Below are positions 36,005-43,526 of a DNA stretch of 64,000 bases, in pieces. The first letter of the stretch is position 1, and each line of letters starts with the position of its first letter. The translations under genes and the position numbers were made by a program. Source of the DNA: Gloeomargarita sp. SKYB120 (GTDB lineage Bacteria > Cyanobacteriota > Cyanobacteriia > Gloeomargaritales > Gloeomargaritaceae); contig JANXAM010000004.1 in NCBI GenBank assembly GCA_025062155.1, forward strand, positions 5,160 through 69,159. The letters run 5' to 3'. A model generated the notes under the pieces. It ran no database searches, was not told the DNA's origin, and saw only the letters and a list, made by a program, of their open reading frames with translations.

Positions 36005-36991
36005 CTATACCCGTTTACATAGCAATAAAGCAAACCACTTTTGCTCATCTTGCCAGACCCGTTGCACTGGTAAACCGTGGCAGTCAAGTTGTTTGGCCAT
36101 TAAAGTGACATCAAACTTGCGGGAAATTTCCGTGCGAATTGTTTCCTGAGGGGCGAAATCCACCCTTAAGCCTAGGCCCGATAACTCCACCACTTGATGC
36201 GACAAGCTGACCAGATGCATTTCAATTTGATGGAGTTCCTGGTTGTAGAAGGCCCAGTGGGCAAAATATTCTAGGTTAAAGTTGCCGTTGAATTCGCGGT
36301 TCAAATGCCGGAGGATGTTCAAGTTAAAGGCAGCGGTGATGCCTTGACTGTCGTTATAGGCCGCTGTCAAAATCTCTGCGTCTTTCTGTAAATCCACCCC
36401 CAATAAAAAGTAATCGCCCGGCGATAGACGACGGTAAATTTGTTGTAAAAATACCTGCTCTTCCTGGGGCGAGAGATTGCCGATGGTGCTGCCTAAAAAG
36501 ATGAGCAAACGCGGCTGTCGCGATGGGGGCAAATGGTCCAGGGCGATTTGATAAACACCGGCCAGGGCGTAAATGGAGAGTTCGGGGTAGTCCGCCAACA
36601 AGCGCCAGGCCGTCGCCTGCAGCATCGTCGTGCTGACGTCAATGGGGATATAGGTCAACCGACCCTGCAACCGGGTGTAGGCGTCGAGCAACAGGCGGGT
36701 TTTGCGGGAACTGCCGCTGCCCAGTTCCACCAGGTCGCAATGGCCCGTCAGCGCGGCAATTTCTGGGGCGGCGGTTTCCAAAATGTGCTGTTCGGTGCGG
36801 GTGGGGTAATACTCCGGCAAGTTGCAGATTTGTTCAAACAACTCCGAACCGCGCTGGTCGTAGAAGTAGTAGCTGGGAAGCGTCTTGGGACGACGGGTGA
36901 GGCCGTGAATCACTTCTGCTCCCCGTTGACCCGCCGGCATGGGGATTGACTCACAGCGATACCGGCTCGCTGGGTCTGCGTCGGATGCCAT
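36005..36991 (-). CDS. egtD: L-histidine N(alpha)-methyltransferase EgtD
   Basis: SAM-dependent trimethylation of histidine to hercynine, the first step of ergothioneine synthesis. 328 residues, normal. It has the conserved N-terminal LPSYYFYDQRGSELFEQICNLPEYYPTRTE pattern, the SAM-binding VELGSGSSRKTRLLLDA, IFLGSTIGNLSP, and the C-terminal family segment. The partner sulfoxide synthase EgtB is not in this window. The ATG is preceded on its own strand by an unbroken run of 11 G (37001-37011), nine bases upstream, which serves as a crude ribosome-binding region. A later Met at codon 18 is an alternative start. Confidence 0.94.
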   Translation of the reverse strand: MASDADPASRYRCESIPMPAGQRGAEVIHGLTRRPKTLPSYYFYDQRGSELFEQICNLPEYYPTRTEQHILETAAPEIAALTGHCDLVELGSGSSRKTRLLLDAYTRLQGRLTYIPIDVSTTMLQATAWRLLADYPELSIYALAGVYQIALDHLPPSRQPRLLIFLGSTIGNLSPQEEQVFLQQIYRRLSPGDYFLLGVDLQKDAEILTAAYNDSQGITAAFNLNILRHLNREFNGNFNLEYFAHWAFYNQELHQIEMHLVSLSHQVVELSGLGLRVDFAPQETIRTEISRKFDVTLMAKQLDCHGLPVQRVWQDEQKWFALLLCKRV

Positions 36992-37000
36992 GGCGTTTAT

Positions 37001-37011
37001 CCCCCCCCCCC
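37001..37011. repeat. Homopolymer C11 (G11 on the egtD strand)
   Basis: Eleven consecutive C on the plus strand in the short gap between egtD and the lycopene cyclase gene. On the egtD coding strand it is G11, 9 nt before the ATG, where a ribosome-binding site belongs. Such tracts change length easily by slippage. Confidence 0.85.
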
Positions 37012-37030
37012 GTTAGCATAGCACGCTTCT

Positions 37031-39028
37031 TCAGGGGAAAACCGGCAACCGCCGTTCCAGCCGAGGTCGCCCTACACTGTAGCCCAGGTGATAGCTCTGG
37101 GCCAGCCAAGCCAGCCACCGCTTGGGGAAGCGACGTTCCAGCCAGGGTTGCCACCGCCGCAATAGTCGCGGCCACCAGGGAAGCAGCACTGCGCTCACCA
37201 ACGCCTCCCCGGTAAACACCAGGTAACTGCGTAGCCAGCGCAGGAGGTCTCCCCAGCCGGTCAGCGGCCAAATCCAGACTAGAAGTAAGGGGTTGGTCCA
37301 GGCGGCTTTGAGGGCCATGGCGGTAAATTCGCCCCAGCCGCTGCGGTCTTTGATGAACCGGTCGGCCACCTCCGGCGGGGCTTTGGCCAACAACCCAAAA
37401 AAGGTGTTGAGGATGCTGTTGATGCGGGCTGGCGGCAACCGCTTCCCAGTGGGCACCATCATCCCTTTGGAAAATAACCAGGTGACCGACGTGTTACCCT
37501 GGTAAGCCCGGATGACATTTAGGGAGTCGGCCCCCAACAGGTCATGGCGCAGCGCCGTATCCAGCAAATCCACCAGCCGGGGGAGATTGCGCACCAGCGA
37601 CCCAAACCCGGTAAAGACCAAAGGGGACTGCAAAGCGGCGGCATCGCCAATGCTGATCACTCGGTCCCAGGCCACGCGGCGTTCCCCAAACCGACTGCTG
37701 AAATGCCCCGGAATATAGCCAAAGGTGGCCTTGACCCACTGCAACTGTTCCATTTCGCAACGCCGGTACTCAGGCAGGATATGGAAAAAGTCTTCGTACA
37801 GCTCCAGCAGGGAACCCGGATTTTCTGGGCAGGGCTGGTGGTAGTGGAACAGGTACACCGTTAGTTCATCCCGCGCTCCCGGAAATAACTCCCAGATCAA
37901 CTGCCGCCCGCGCGAGATGTCCCCGTGACTGTGAAGCACATCTCCGTAACGCCGGTCCCACACCTGGGGGTCCAATCCCCGCAACACCGCCCCGACCGTG
38001 GGGCACACGCTGTCAAAGGCCCGTCCGCCGTTGAGTTGCCAGGCAATGGGCGAAGCCGTCCCCATCGCATCCACCAGCAACCGCCCCGTGACTTGCTGGG
38101 TTTGCCCCGTGCGTAAACACCGGAACTGGACCTTGACCCCCTGGGCGCCGATTTCCGCTTGGAGAAACTCGCATTCGTCCTGGATAGTTCCTCCAGCCCG
38201 GCGCAACTTTTCCCCCGCCAATTCCAGGAGCTTTTGTGCCTCCAGCGCTACGTTCAACACCGTCGGCGTGTGTAGCACCGGCGCTCGCACCCGTTTGGGC
38301 ACCTCCGGCCAGTAGAACTGGTGAAACCCATCTTCGTACTCACAGGCAATCGTGCGCTCAATTTCGGCGGCGGTAAACAGATTCAGGTCGATCAGGGCTT
38401 GCAGCTCGGCGCGGGAGATGTTCCATTCTCGGTTCATCCGCCCAAACGGCAGCCGCTCCAGCAGCAACACCCGGTAGCCCAAGCGGGCCATCACCGCTGC
38501 GTGTAAAGCCCCCAGAGCGCCCCCCACGTACACTAGGTCGTAGTCCGGTCGGGCGTCCACCGTCCCCGGAAACAGCACCCGGTTGACCTGAGGATTGCGC
38601 ACCCCCTGGCGCCAGCGCTGCTCCCACCAATACACCCGCTTTAGGTCAGATGCGCCGTTGGGTATCTTCTGGAAAAAATGCACTGTCGCCGGGTAGTAGG
38701 GAGCCAGGGCTGTGAAAACGTCTGTCTGGGTCAGGTCGACCTCCGGAAAGGCTGGATACTGCAGGGGGAACTCCCGGTCCAAAGCAGCCGTCAACTGCCG
38801 CAACCAGACGCGCTCACCAGGTCCCGCTTGCCAGCGAAACACCTTGAGGTAGGTCGTGCGCTGCAACCCCCATGTCACCACCGTCCACTCGCCGCTCCCC
38901 TGGCGCAGGTGCAACCCTGTCGGCGTTGGCGTCACCGTCAACCCTGGCGCTGACCACCGCTGCAACCAGGCCCGCACCCGCTCGACCACCGGACAAGGAA
39001 TCTCTCGGTACAACAGCTCCTGGATCAC
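37031..39028 (-). CDS. cruA: CruA-type lycopene cyclase (FAD-dependent)
   Basis: A 665-residue flavoprotein of the CruA/CruP family, which cyclises lycopene toward monocyclic or bicyclic carotenes in cyanobacteria and green sulfur bacteria. The dinucleotide fold is at about 163-192 (YDLVYVGGALGALHAAVMAR), with a second FAD-contact segment LLVDAMGTASPIAW and RVISIGDAAALQSPLVFTGF. The C-terminus has hydrophobic stretches that would hold it at the membrane. The length favours CruA over the shorter paralogue CruP, but the two are hard to separate by eye. The start is GTG at 39028; the ATG ten bases upstream is out of frame. Confidence 0.78.
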   Translation of the reverse strand: MIQELLYREIPCPVVERVRAWLQRWSAPGLTVTPTPTGLHLRQGSGEWTVVTWGLQRTTYLKVFRWQAGPGERVWLRQLTAALDREFPLQYPAFPEVDLTQTDVFTALAPYYPATVHFFQKIPNGASDLKRVYWWEQRWRQGVRNPQVNRVLFPGTVDARPDYDLVYVGGALGALHAAVMARLGYRVLLLERLPFGRMNREWNISRAELQALIDLNLFTAAEIERTIACEYEDGFHQFYWPEVPKRVRAPVLHTPTVLNVALEAQKLLELAGEKLRRAGGTIQDECEFLQAEIGAQGVKVQFRCLRTGQTQQVTGRLLVDAMGTASPIAWQLNGGRAFDSVCPTVGAVLRGLDPQVWDRRYGDVLHSHGDISRGRQLIWELFPGARDELTVYLFHYHQPCPENPGSLLELYEDFFHILPEYRRCEMEQLQWVKATFGYIPGHFSSRFGERRVAWDRVISIGDAAALQSPLVFTGFGSLVRNLPRLVDLLDTALRHDLLGADSLNVIRAYQGNTSVTWLFSKGMMVPTGKRLPPARINSILNTFFGLLAKAPPEVADRFIKDRSGWGEFTAMALKAAWTNPLLLVWIWPLTGWGDLLRWLRSYLVFTGEALVSAVLLPWWPRLLRRWQPWLERRFPKRWLAWLAQSYHLGYSVGRPRLERRLPVFP

Positions 39029-39154
39029 CGGCCTCCATCCCCAAAATTTGTTACACTCTTAAAAGCATCCTTAAAAAAGTTTACATTCTTCTCATAATAG
39101 CGGGGACATTATCTATAGGGTATTACTTACTGTACTTACTGATTGTGGCCTGCG

Positions 39155-39415
39155 ATGGTACTGCCGATTCCCCAGACCCCTGAAGAATTTGCGGCGCTGC
39201 GGCAGCAACCCCCCAGTCCGGACCGGATTGCGGTGGCGATTGCGGGGGTGGTGCGTTTAGGGCAAGCAGCAGGGCAATCCCTGGCGGACCTGCAGGCGCA
39301 AATTCTCGCGGAAGATGGCCTATTGGAACCAGCGACGCGCTGCTGGTTGAGCCAACTGGTGGCCCAGGCGTGGGAACTCATGGCCCCAGAAGCACCTGCG
39401 TCGTACAGTGGGTGA
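39155..39415 (+). CDS. Small cyanobacterial protein of unknown function
   Basis: An 86-residue protein, MVLPIPQTPEEFAALRQQPP, then PDRIAVAIAGVVRLGQAAGQ and ATRCWLSQLVAQAWELM. Predicted helical and cytosolic. The frame allows a start four codons earlier (39143). Its end overlaps the convergent inositol-phosphatase-family gene by 38 nt. I do not recognise a function; codon use and a clean frame argue that it is real. Confidence 0.6.
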   Translation: MVLPIPQTPEEFAALRQQPPSPDRIAVAIAGVVRLGQAAGQSLADLQAQILAEDGLLEPATRCWLSQLVAQAWELMAPEAPASYSG

Positions 39416-40208
39416 GGGCTTGGCTCAAGGCGGCGTGAATCCAACCGTTGGTAGCCAGCAAGCGCCCCGAAAAAACATCCACCGGGTTGCCGTCGTAGGC
39501 GGTGACCAGGCCGCCTGCCTCCCGCACCAGAACAATCCCGGCGGCGATGTCCCAGGGGGATAGGCCTCGCTCCCAGTAGCCGTCGAGTCGTCCACAGGCG
39601 ACGTAGGCCAGGTCGAGGGCCGCCGAGCCGCCCCGGCGTATCCCTTGACAACGGTGGGTCAGGTGGCAAAACTCGGCGTAGTTATTGTCGGGGGTTTCCC
39701 GGCGGTCGTAGGCAAAACCCGTCACCAGCAGGCTGCGCTCTAGCGTGTCTGTACGGGAGACGCGCATGGGTTGCCGGTTGCAGGTAGCACCGAGTCCCTG
39801 GGCGGCCCGGAAAAGTTCCTGGCGCAGGGGGTCGAGCACCACTCCCACCACTGGCTCCCTCTGGAACAACAACCCGACGGAAACGCTGAACATCGGGTAC
39901 TGGTGGGCGAAATTGGTTGTGCCGTCGAGGGGGTCCACCGCCCAAAGAAAGTCCTGCTGGGGATGCACCTGCTGCCAGCCCGATTCCTCCGCCAGGATGT
40001 TGTGACTGGGAAAGTGGCGTTGGAGCACCTCCAGGATGGCGGCTTCCGATTCGCGGTCGGCGACGGTGACTAAATCACCGCTGTAGCTCTTTTCTTCGAT
40101 TTCGGCCAGCTTTCCCCAGTAGGTCTGCAACACAGCGGCGCCCGCCCAGGCAGCTTCCGTGGCGATGTCGAGGTAGATGGCCAATTCCTGCTGGGAAAGA
40201 GGTTCCAT
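39378..40208 (-). CDS. Inositol monophosphatase family protein
   Basis: A 276-residue Mg2+/Li+-sensitive phosphatase. The two metal-site motifs are intact: WAVDPLDGTTNFAHQYPMF and GLSPWDIAAGIVLVREAGG, together with the upstream Glu of LAEESGW. It could dephosphorylate myo-inositol phosphate, histidinol phosphate or a related sugar phosphate; the family does not allow finer assignment. Transcribed alone, divergent from rpaB. Confidence 0.92.
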   Translation of the reverse strand: MEPLSQQELAIYLDIATEAAWAGAAVLQTYWGKLAEIEEKSYSGDLVTVADRESEAAILEVLQRHFPSHNILAEESGWQQVHPQQDFLWAVDPLDGTTNFAHQYPMFSVSVGLLFQREPVVGVVLDPLRQELFRAAQGLGATCNRQPMRVSRTDTLERSLLVTGFAYDRRETPDNNYAEFCHLTHRCQGIRRGGSAALDLAYVACGRLDGYWERGLSPWDIAAGIVLVREAGGLVTAYDGNPVDVFSGRLLATNGWIHAALSQALTHCTTQVLLGP

Positions 40209-40312
40209 GGGTCTTTTCTGCCTCCAAACCGCAACATTTTTTTACTCTACCTAGCATTTGCCTAGCCGCATGGGATACCATCGGAAATAAGATTAGGACG
40301 GTTGTAAATCCT

Positions 40313-40329
40313 GTTAAAATTGAGTTAAA
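40313..40329 (+). promoter_or_regulatory. GTTAAA direct repeat upstream of rpaB
   Basis: GTTAAAATTGAGTTAAA: two GTTAAA hexamers with an 11-base period, 38 nt before the rpaB start. It resembles HLR1 loosely (A instead of C in each half and one extra spacer base). Self-regulation by RpaB is only a possibility. Confidence 0.25.
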
Positions 40330-40366
40330 TTAGACACAATCACTTAAAGGTAGGGCGTCTGATACG

Positions 40367-41134
40367 GTGCGTGGGTCTATGGCGGCAACAGCGACGTTGG
40401 ATAACCGGAAGGAACGGATTTTGGTGGTGGATGACGAGGCCAGCATTCGCCGGATTTTAGAGACTCGTCTTTCCATGATTGGTTACGACGTGGTGACGGC
40501 GGCGGATGGGGAGGAGGCCTTGACTGTCTTTCGTCGGGAACACCCGCACCTGGTGGTGTTAGATGTCATGATGCCCAAGCTGGACGGTTACGGCGTTTGT
40601 CAGGAGTTGCGCAAGGAGTCCGACGTGCCAATCATCATGCTGACGGCCTTGGGGGATGTGGCAGACCGGATTACGGGCTTAGAGCTGGGGGCGGATGACT
40701 ACGTGGTGAAGCCCTTTTCGCCTAAGGAACTGGAGGCTCGCATCCGGTCGGTGTTGCGCCGGGTGGAGAAAAATGGCAGCACTAGCAACATTCCCAGTTC
40801 GGGGGTCATTGTCGTTAACAACATCAAAATTGACCTGAATAAACGCCAAGTGTACAAAAACAACGAGCGGGTTCGCCTAACGGGGATGGAGTTCAGCCTG
40901 TTAGAGCTACTGGTCAGTCGCTCTGGGGAACCTTTTTCCCGCACGGACATCCTTCAGGAGGTGTGGGGCTATACACCAGAGCGGCATGTGGATACGCGTG
41001 TGGTGGATGTCCACATTTCCCGCCTGCGGGCCAAGTTAGAGGACGACCCCAGCAACCCGGATTTGATCCTAACGGCGCGTGGCACGGGTTACCTGTTCCA
41101 GCGCATTACGGACCAGAACAAGGCGTCGGAGTAA
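40367..41134 (+). CDS. rpaB: Response regulator RpaB (Ycf27)
   Basis: OmpR/PhoB-type regulator essential in cyanobacteria; it controls high-light and photosystem genes by binding HLR1 repeats, with histidine kinase Hik33 (NblS) as partner. Receiver domain about 15-130 with phosphoacceptor Asp66 in LVVLDVMMPKLDGYG, and the RpaB-characteristic QELRKESDVPIIMLTALGDV; winged-helix DNA-binding domain about 150-250 (FSLLELLVSRSGEPFSRTDI, VWGYTPERHVDTRVVDVHIS, ARGTGYLFQRI). The match to RpaB rather than RpaA is strong. The start is GTG 40367 or the Met three codons later. Three HLR1-like elements occur in this same window. Confidence 0.95.
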   Translation: MRGSMAATATLDNRKERILVVDDEASIRRILETRLSMIGYDVVTAADGEEALTVFRREHPHLVVLDVMMPKLDGYGVCQELRKESDVPIIMLTALGDVADRITGLELGADDYVVKPFSPKELEARIRSVLRRVEKNGSTSNIPSSGVIVVNNIKIDLNKRQVYKNNERVRLTGMEFSLLELLVSRSGEPFSRTDILQEVWGYTPERHVDTRVVDVHISRLRAKLEDDPSNPDLILTARGTGYLFQRITDQNKASE

Positions 41135-41195
41135 GGTTAGGAAAACCAACAGCGGGACCTTGTCCACAGCTAAACTGCTTGAGTTACGGATTTTT
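41134..41195 (+). repeat. Short MITE fragment
   Basis: GGAAAACCAACAGCGGGACC followed by CCACAGCTAAACTGCTTGAG resembles scrambled pieces of the MITE (GAAAACC..GGCGGGGCC and TAGCTAAGCTGCTTTAG). Weak, no terminal repeats left. Confidence 0.3.
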
Positions 41196-41255
41196 GCCTG
41201 CAACTCCCAAGTATCCGTTGGCGGTTGAGACGGAACTTTTTGCCCAGTAGCAGCG

Positions 41256-41771
41256 CTACCGTTTTAGGATGTCCTGAGGACGCGCGAGTGTGATTTGGCC
41301 TTCGGGCAATTTGGGGGAATAACCCAACTGGATAGCCTTCTCGGCCAAAGCGGGAGTGTCTGGGTCAGTCACGCCGTGGCACACGCCCCAGTATAAAACG
41401 TAGGACGCATAGTGGGACATGGCACGAGGGCCGTTGACTGGGTCCAGTAGGTGGGCTGTGTAGTTGCCAGGGTTGCCAAAGATGTAGGCTGGGCGCGTGC
41501 GCGAGCAGTAAGCGTACTCCTGGCGGCGAGTCTGGAAACTCGCAGGGGGTGATTTATCTTCCATCCAGGTGCGTTGCCCAACGGTCACTCGGTAGAGTCG
41601 CCCCTGGGGCGTTTGTTGCTCTAGCCGCACGCTCAACACCTGAGTCTGGACACATTGCCCTTGCCGGCAGGTGGTGTACAGGATGGGTTTGCCCCGACCT
41701 CCTTGGGGTTGGGCAAGCGCCGGTAGCCCCAGACTCCACAGCCCAACTAGGCCAATGACGACAGCACGCAT
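41256..41771 (-). CDS. Secreted hypothetical protein
   Basis: A 171-residue exported protein with a clean signal peptide (MRAVVIGLVGLWSLGLPALA, cleavage after AQA-like site). The mature part has Cys residues in TTCRQGQCVQT, YCSRTRPAY and WGVCHGV that could form disulfides, and a conserved-looking RPAYIFGNPGNYTAHLLDP stretch. Start at ATG 41771, preceded by GGGGGAC. I do not recognise the family. It follows the HEAGH membrane protein on the same strand by 28 nt and could share a transcript. Confidence 0.7.
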   Translation of the reverse strand: MRAVVIGLVGLWSLGLPALAQPQGGRGKPILYTTCRQGQCVQTQVLSVRLEQQTPQGRLYRVTVGQRTWMEDKSPPASFQTRRQEYAYCSRTRPAYIFGNPGNYTAHLLDPVNGPRAMSHYASYVLYWGVCHGVTDPDTPALAEKAIQLGYSPKLPEGQITLARPQDILKR

Positions 41772-41799
41772 GCGTTCAGTCCCCCTGATTTCTATTTGA

Positions 41800-42441
41800 T
41801 TATGGCTGCTGGGATAGGTGTCGTTCAATCGCCGCAATACACTCGGCCACCGATTTCCTTTGCCGCATCGCCTCAACCAAAGCCCAGTAGGCTGCGGCGT
41901 GGGTTTGTAGCAGGGCTTGGGCTTCCCGTTGGGCCAACCGCAGTCGCCAAGGCCGTTCCGCTGGTGGAAAACCCTCTAAATGGCGTAGCGCCTGCTCCTG
42001 ATCCAGAACACCGCCCCGCACGTCGCCGTAAAGCCATTCCTCAGCGGCAACCCCTGCCATCCACACCACCGGACAGCGAGGCCAGAGCGATAGGGGAACT
42101 GCACCCAACCGCACACCCGCTTCCGTCGGGGGATAACCGCGCCGCCAACTGCTCCAGCTATCCAGTGTGTAATCTTCAATGGGAATTCCCATCAAGTGTG
42201 CGACGAGAAAGTGACCCGCTTCGTGGTGCAAGACCCGCTCGGATGGCCATAGTCCCAGCAGGAAGGTCAATCCCTGCGATTGCCACAACCAGGCATCGGC
42301 GGTGGCCAGCCCCATGAGAACTAGGGTGGTACTAGCAACCCACGCCGGGGAAAGGTGAAACCAAGGCCCGAGCAGTGCCGCTAGGGTGAGACCAAACACG
42401 ACAACAGCCACGAGATTCACCCAGCGTTCCTCATTCATCAT
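41800..42441 (-). CDS. Membrane protein with FtsH-like (M41) HEAGH zinc site, no AAA domain
   Basis: A protein of about 213 residues: two membrane helices at the N-terminus (VNLVAVVVFGLTLAALLGPW and a second), then HHEAGHFLVAHLMGIPIEDY, the HEAGH zinc motif with the downstream Gly-Ile-Pro spacing seen in FtsH peptidase domains, then AGVAAEEWLYGD where the third zinc ligand region would be. No ATPase domain. It resembles the stand-alone M41-like proteins of cyanobacteria and plastids (FtsHi-like). Substrate unknown. The start (ATG ATG at 42441/42438) overlaps the DUF1232 gene stop by a few bases. Confidence 0.75.
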   Translation of the reverse strand: MMNEERWVNLVAVVVFGLTLAALLGPWFHLSPAWVASTTLVLMGLATADAWLWQSQGLTFLLGLWPSERVLHHEAGHFLVAHLMGIPIEDYTLDSWSSWRRGYPPTEAGVRLGAVPLSLWPRCPVVWMAGVAAEEWLYGDVRGGVLDQEQALRHLEGFPPAERPWRLRLAQREAQALLQTHAAAYWALVEAMRQRKSVAECIAAIERHLSQQP

Positions 42442-42718
42442 CGGGTATGGAGCGCGCTTGGACATCTACGACGGGGCCGTCGGTCGGGCTTGCCGATGCG
42501 CCACCAAACAATAGGGTGGATAGTTCACCCACCAGGATCGCCAGCAACAAGCCATCATCTATCCAGCCTAAGAAGGGGAACACATCAGGGGCGATATCCA
42601 CCGGGCTTAGTAAATACAGCAACGACCCGAGTATCAACAGCCACCGGTAGGGCGAGTAGCGCAACGTGTCCCGATACCAACGATAGAAACTGGCGAAAGG
42701 CTGCACGGAGTGACTCAT
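42431..42718 (-). CDS. DUF1232 (YkvA-type) membrane protein
   Basis: A 95-residue protein with the DUF1232 core RDTLRYSPYRWLLILGSLLY, LLSPVDIAPDVFPFLGWIDD and a following membrane helix, ending in a polar acidic tail. Two membrane segments. Start at ATG 42718 (MSHSVQPFASF); the frame upstream is open but lies in the divergent birA promoter region. Its stop overlaps the start of the HEAGH protein gene, so the two are coupled. Function unknown. Confidence 0.85.
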   Translation of the reverse strand: MSHSVQPFASFYRWYRDTLRYSPYRWLLILGSLLYLLSPVDIAPDVFPFLGWIDDGLLLAILVGELSTLLFGGASASPTDGPVVDVQARSIPDDE

Positions 42719-42758
42719 ATAGTACTGTCTTTTCCAGTTTAGTCCGGTTCTTCGGTGT

Positions 42759-43526
42759 ATGGCGTATCCCCCTTGGCTGCACTGGCTGGATGAATGTCCC
42801 AGCACCAACACCTGGGCGCTGCAATCTCTAGCGCGTTTACAACCGGGAGATGTCATCTACACGCCACGGCAAACGGCTGGTCGCGGGCGAGAGGGACGAG
42901 CCTGGTATGCGCCACCGGGGGTGTTGACGGCTTCGTTTGTACTGCATCCCGTTGTGGCAGCACACCTCCCTCAGTTGAGCTTAGCGGCGGGACTGGCGGT
43001 GATCCATGCCGTCGAAGATACGGTTCCCCTCTCGCCTGGCACCCTAGGCATCAAATGGCCGAATGACGTGGTGCTCAATGGCCGCAAGTTAGCCGGGGTG
43101 TTGTGTGAGCCGTCGTTGCCCTGGGTTGTGGTGGGCGTTGGCCTCAACCGCGCAGTGGATTGGCATACAGTTCTCGCAACGGCAGCGCCAAATTTATCCC
43201 TCGCCCAAGTCGCCAGTCTACTGGACGTCACACCCCATCCACCCGATGTCCTAACGGTGCTGAGTACATTGCGGCGTTACCTGCTCGAAGCCCACAGTTT
43301 GCTCCAGCGGGGGGGATGGGCTAAACTCTTGCCCCAGTTGCGCCAGCGGGATGTGCTGGATGGTTGCCCCTTGGTGATTCACACGGGTCAGCAAACGATG
43401 GCAGGCGTAGGGGCGGGCCTGGATGACCAGGGGCGCTTGCTACTGCAGGGAGCGGACGGAACTATCCACGCCCTCACAGCCGGACATGTAGTGCGCTGGG
43501 AACCGTTACGTTTCGTCGGGGATTAA
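42759..43526 (+). CDS. birA: Biotin--[acetyl-CoA-carboxylase] ligase
   Basis: Biotin protein ligase of 255 residues that charges biotin-carrier lysines. Seen: the N-terminal [10 protein letters not shown], the biotinyl-AMP loop [17 protein letters not shown], and [20 protein letters not shown], with a C-terminal SH3-like cap. No N-terminal repressor helix-turn-helix, so it is a catalytic-only form. Its last 21 bases overlap the 3' end of the convergent biotin-dependent carboxylase, a likely substrate through Lys1159 (positional inference; it must also serve acetyl-CoA carboxylase). Confidence 0.94.
   Translation: MAYPPWLHWLDECPSTNTWALQSLARLQPGDVIYTPRQTAGRGREGRAWYAPPGVLTASFVLHPVVAAHLPQLSLAAGLAVIHAVEDTVPLSPGTLGIKWPNDVVLNGRKLAGVLCEPSLPWVVVGVGLNRAVDWHTVLATAAPNLSLAQVASLLDVTPHPPDVLTVLSTLRRYLLEAHSLLQRGGWAKLLPQLRQRDVLDGCPLVIHTGQQTMAGVGAGLDDQGRLLLQGADGTIHALTAGHVVRWEPLRFVGD

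Noticed and set aside
39029-39142. Possible HLR1 element between cruA and the small gene (GTTACA and TTTACA both present)
   Set aside because: The two half sites are about 30 bases apart and do not form the required 10-base-period repeat.
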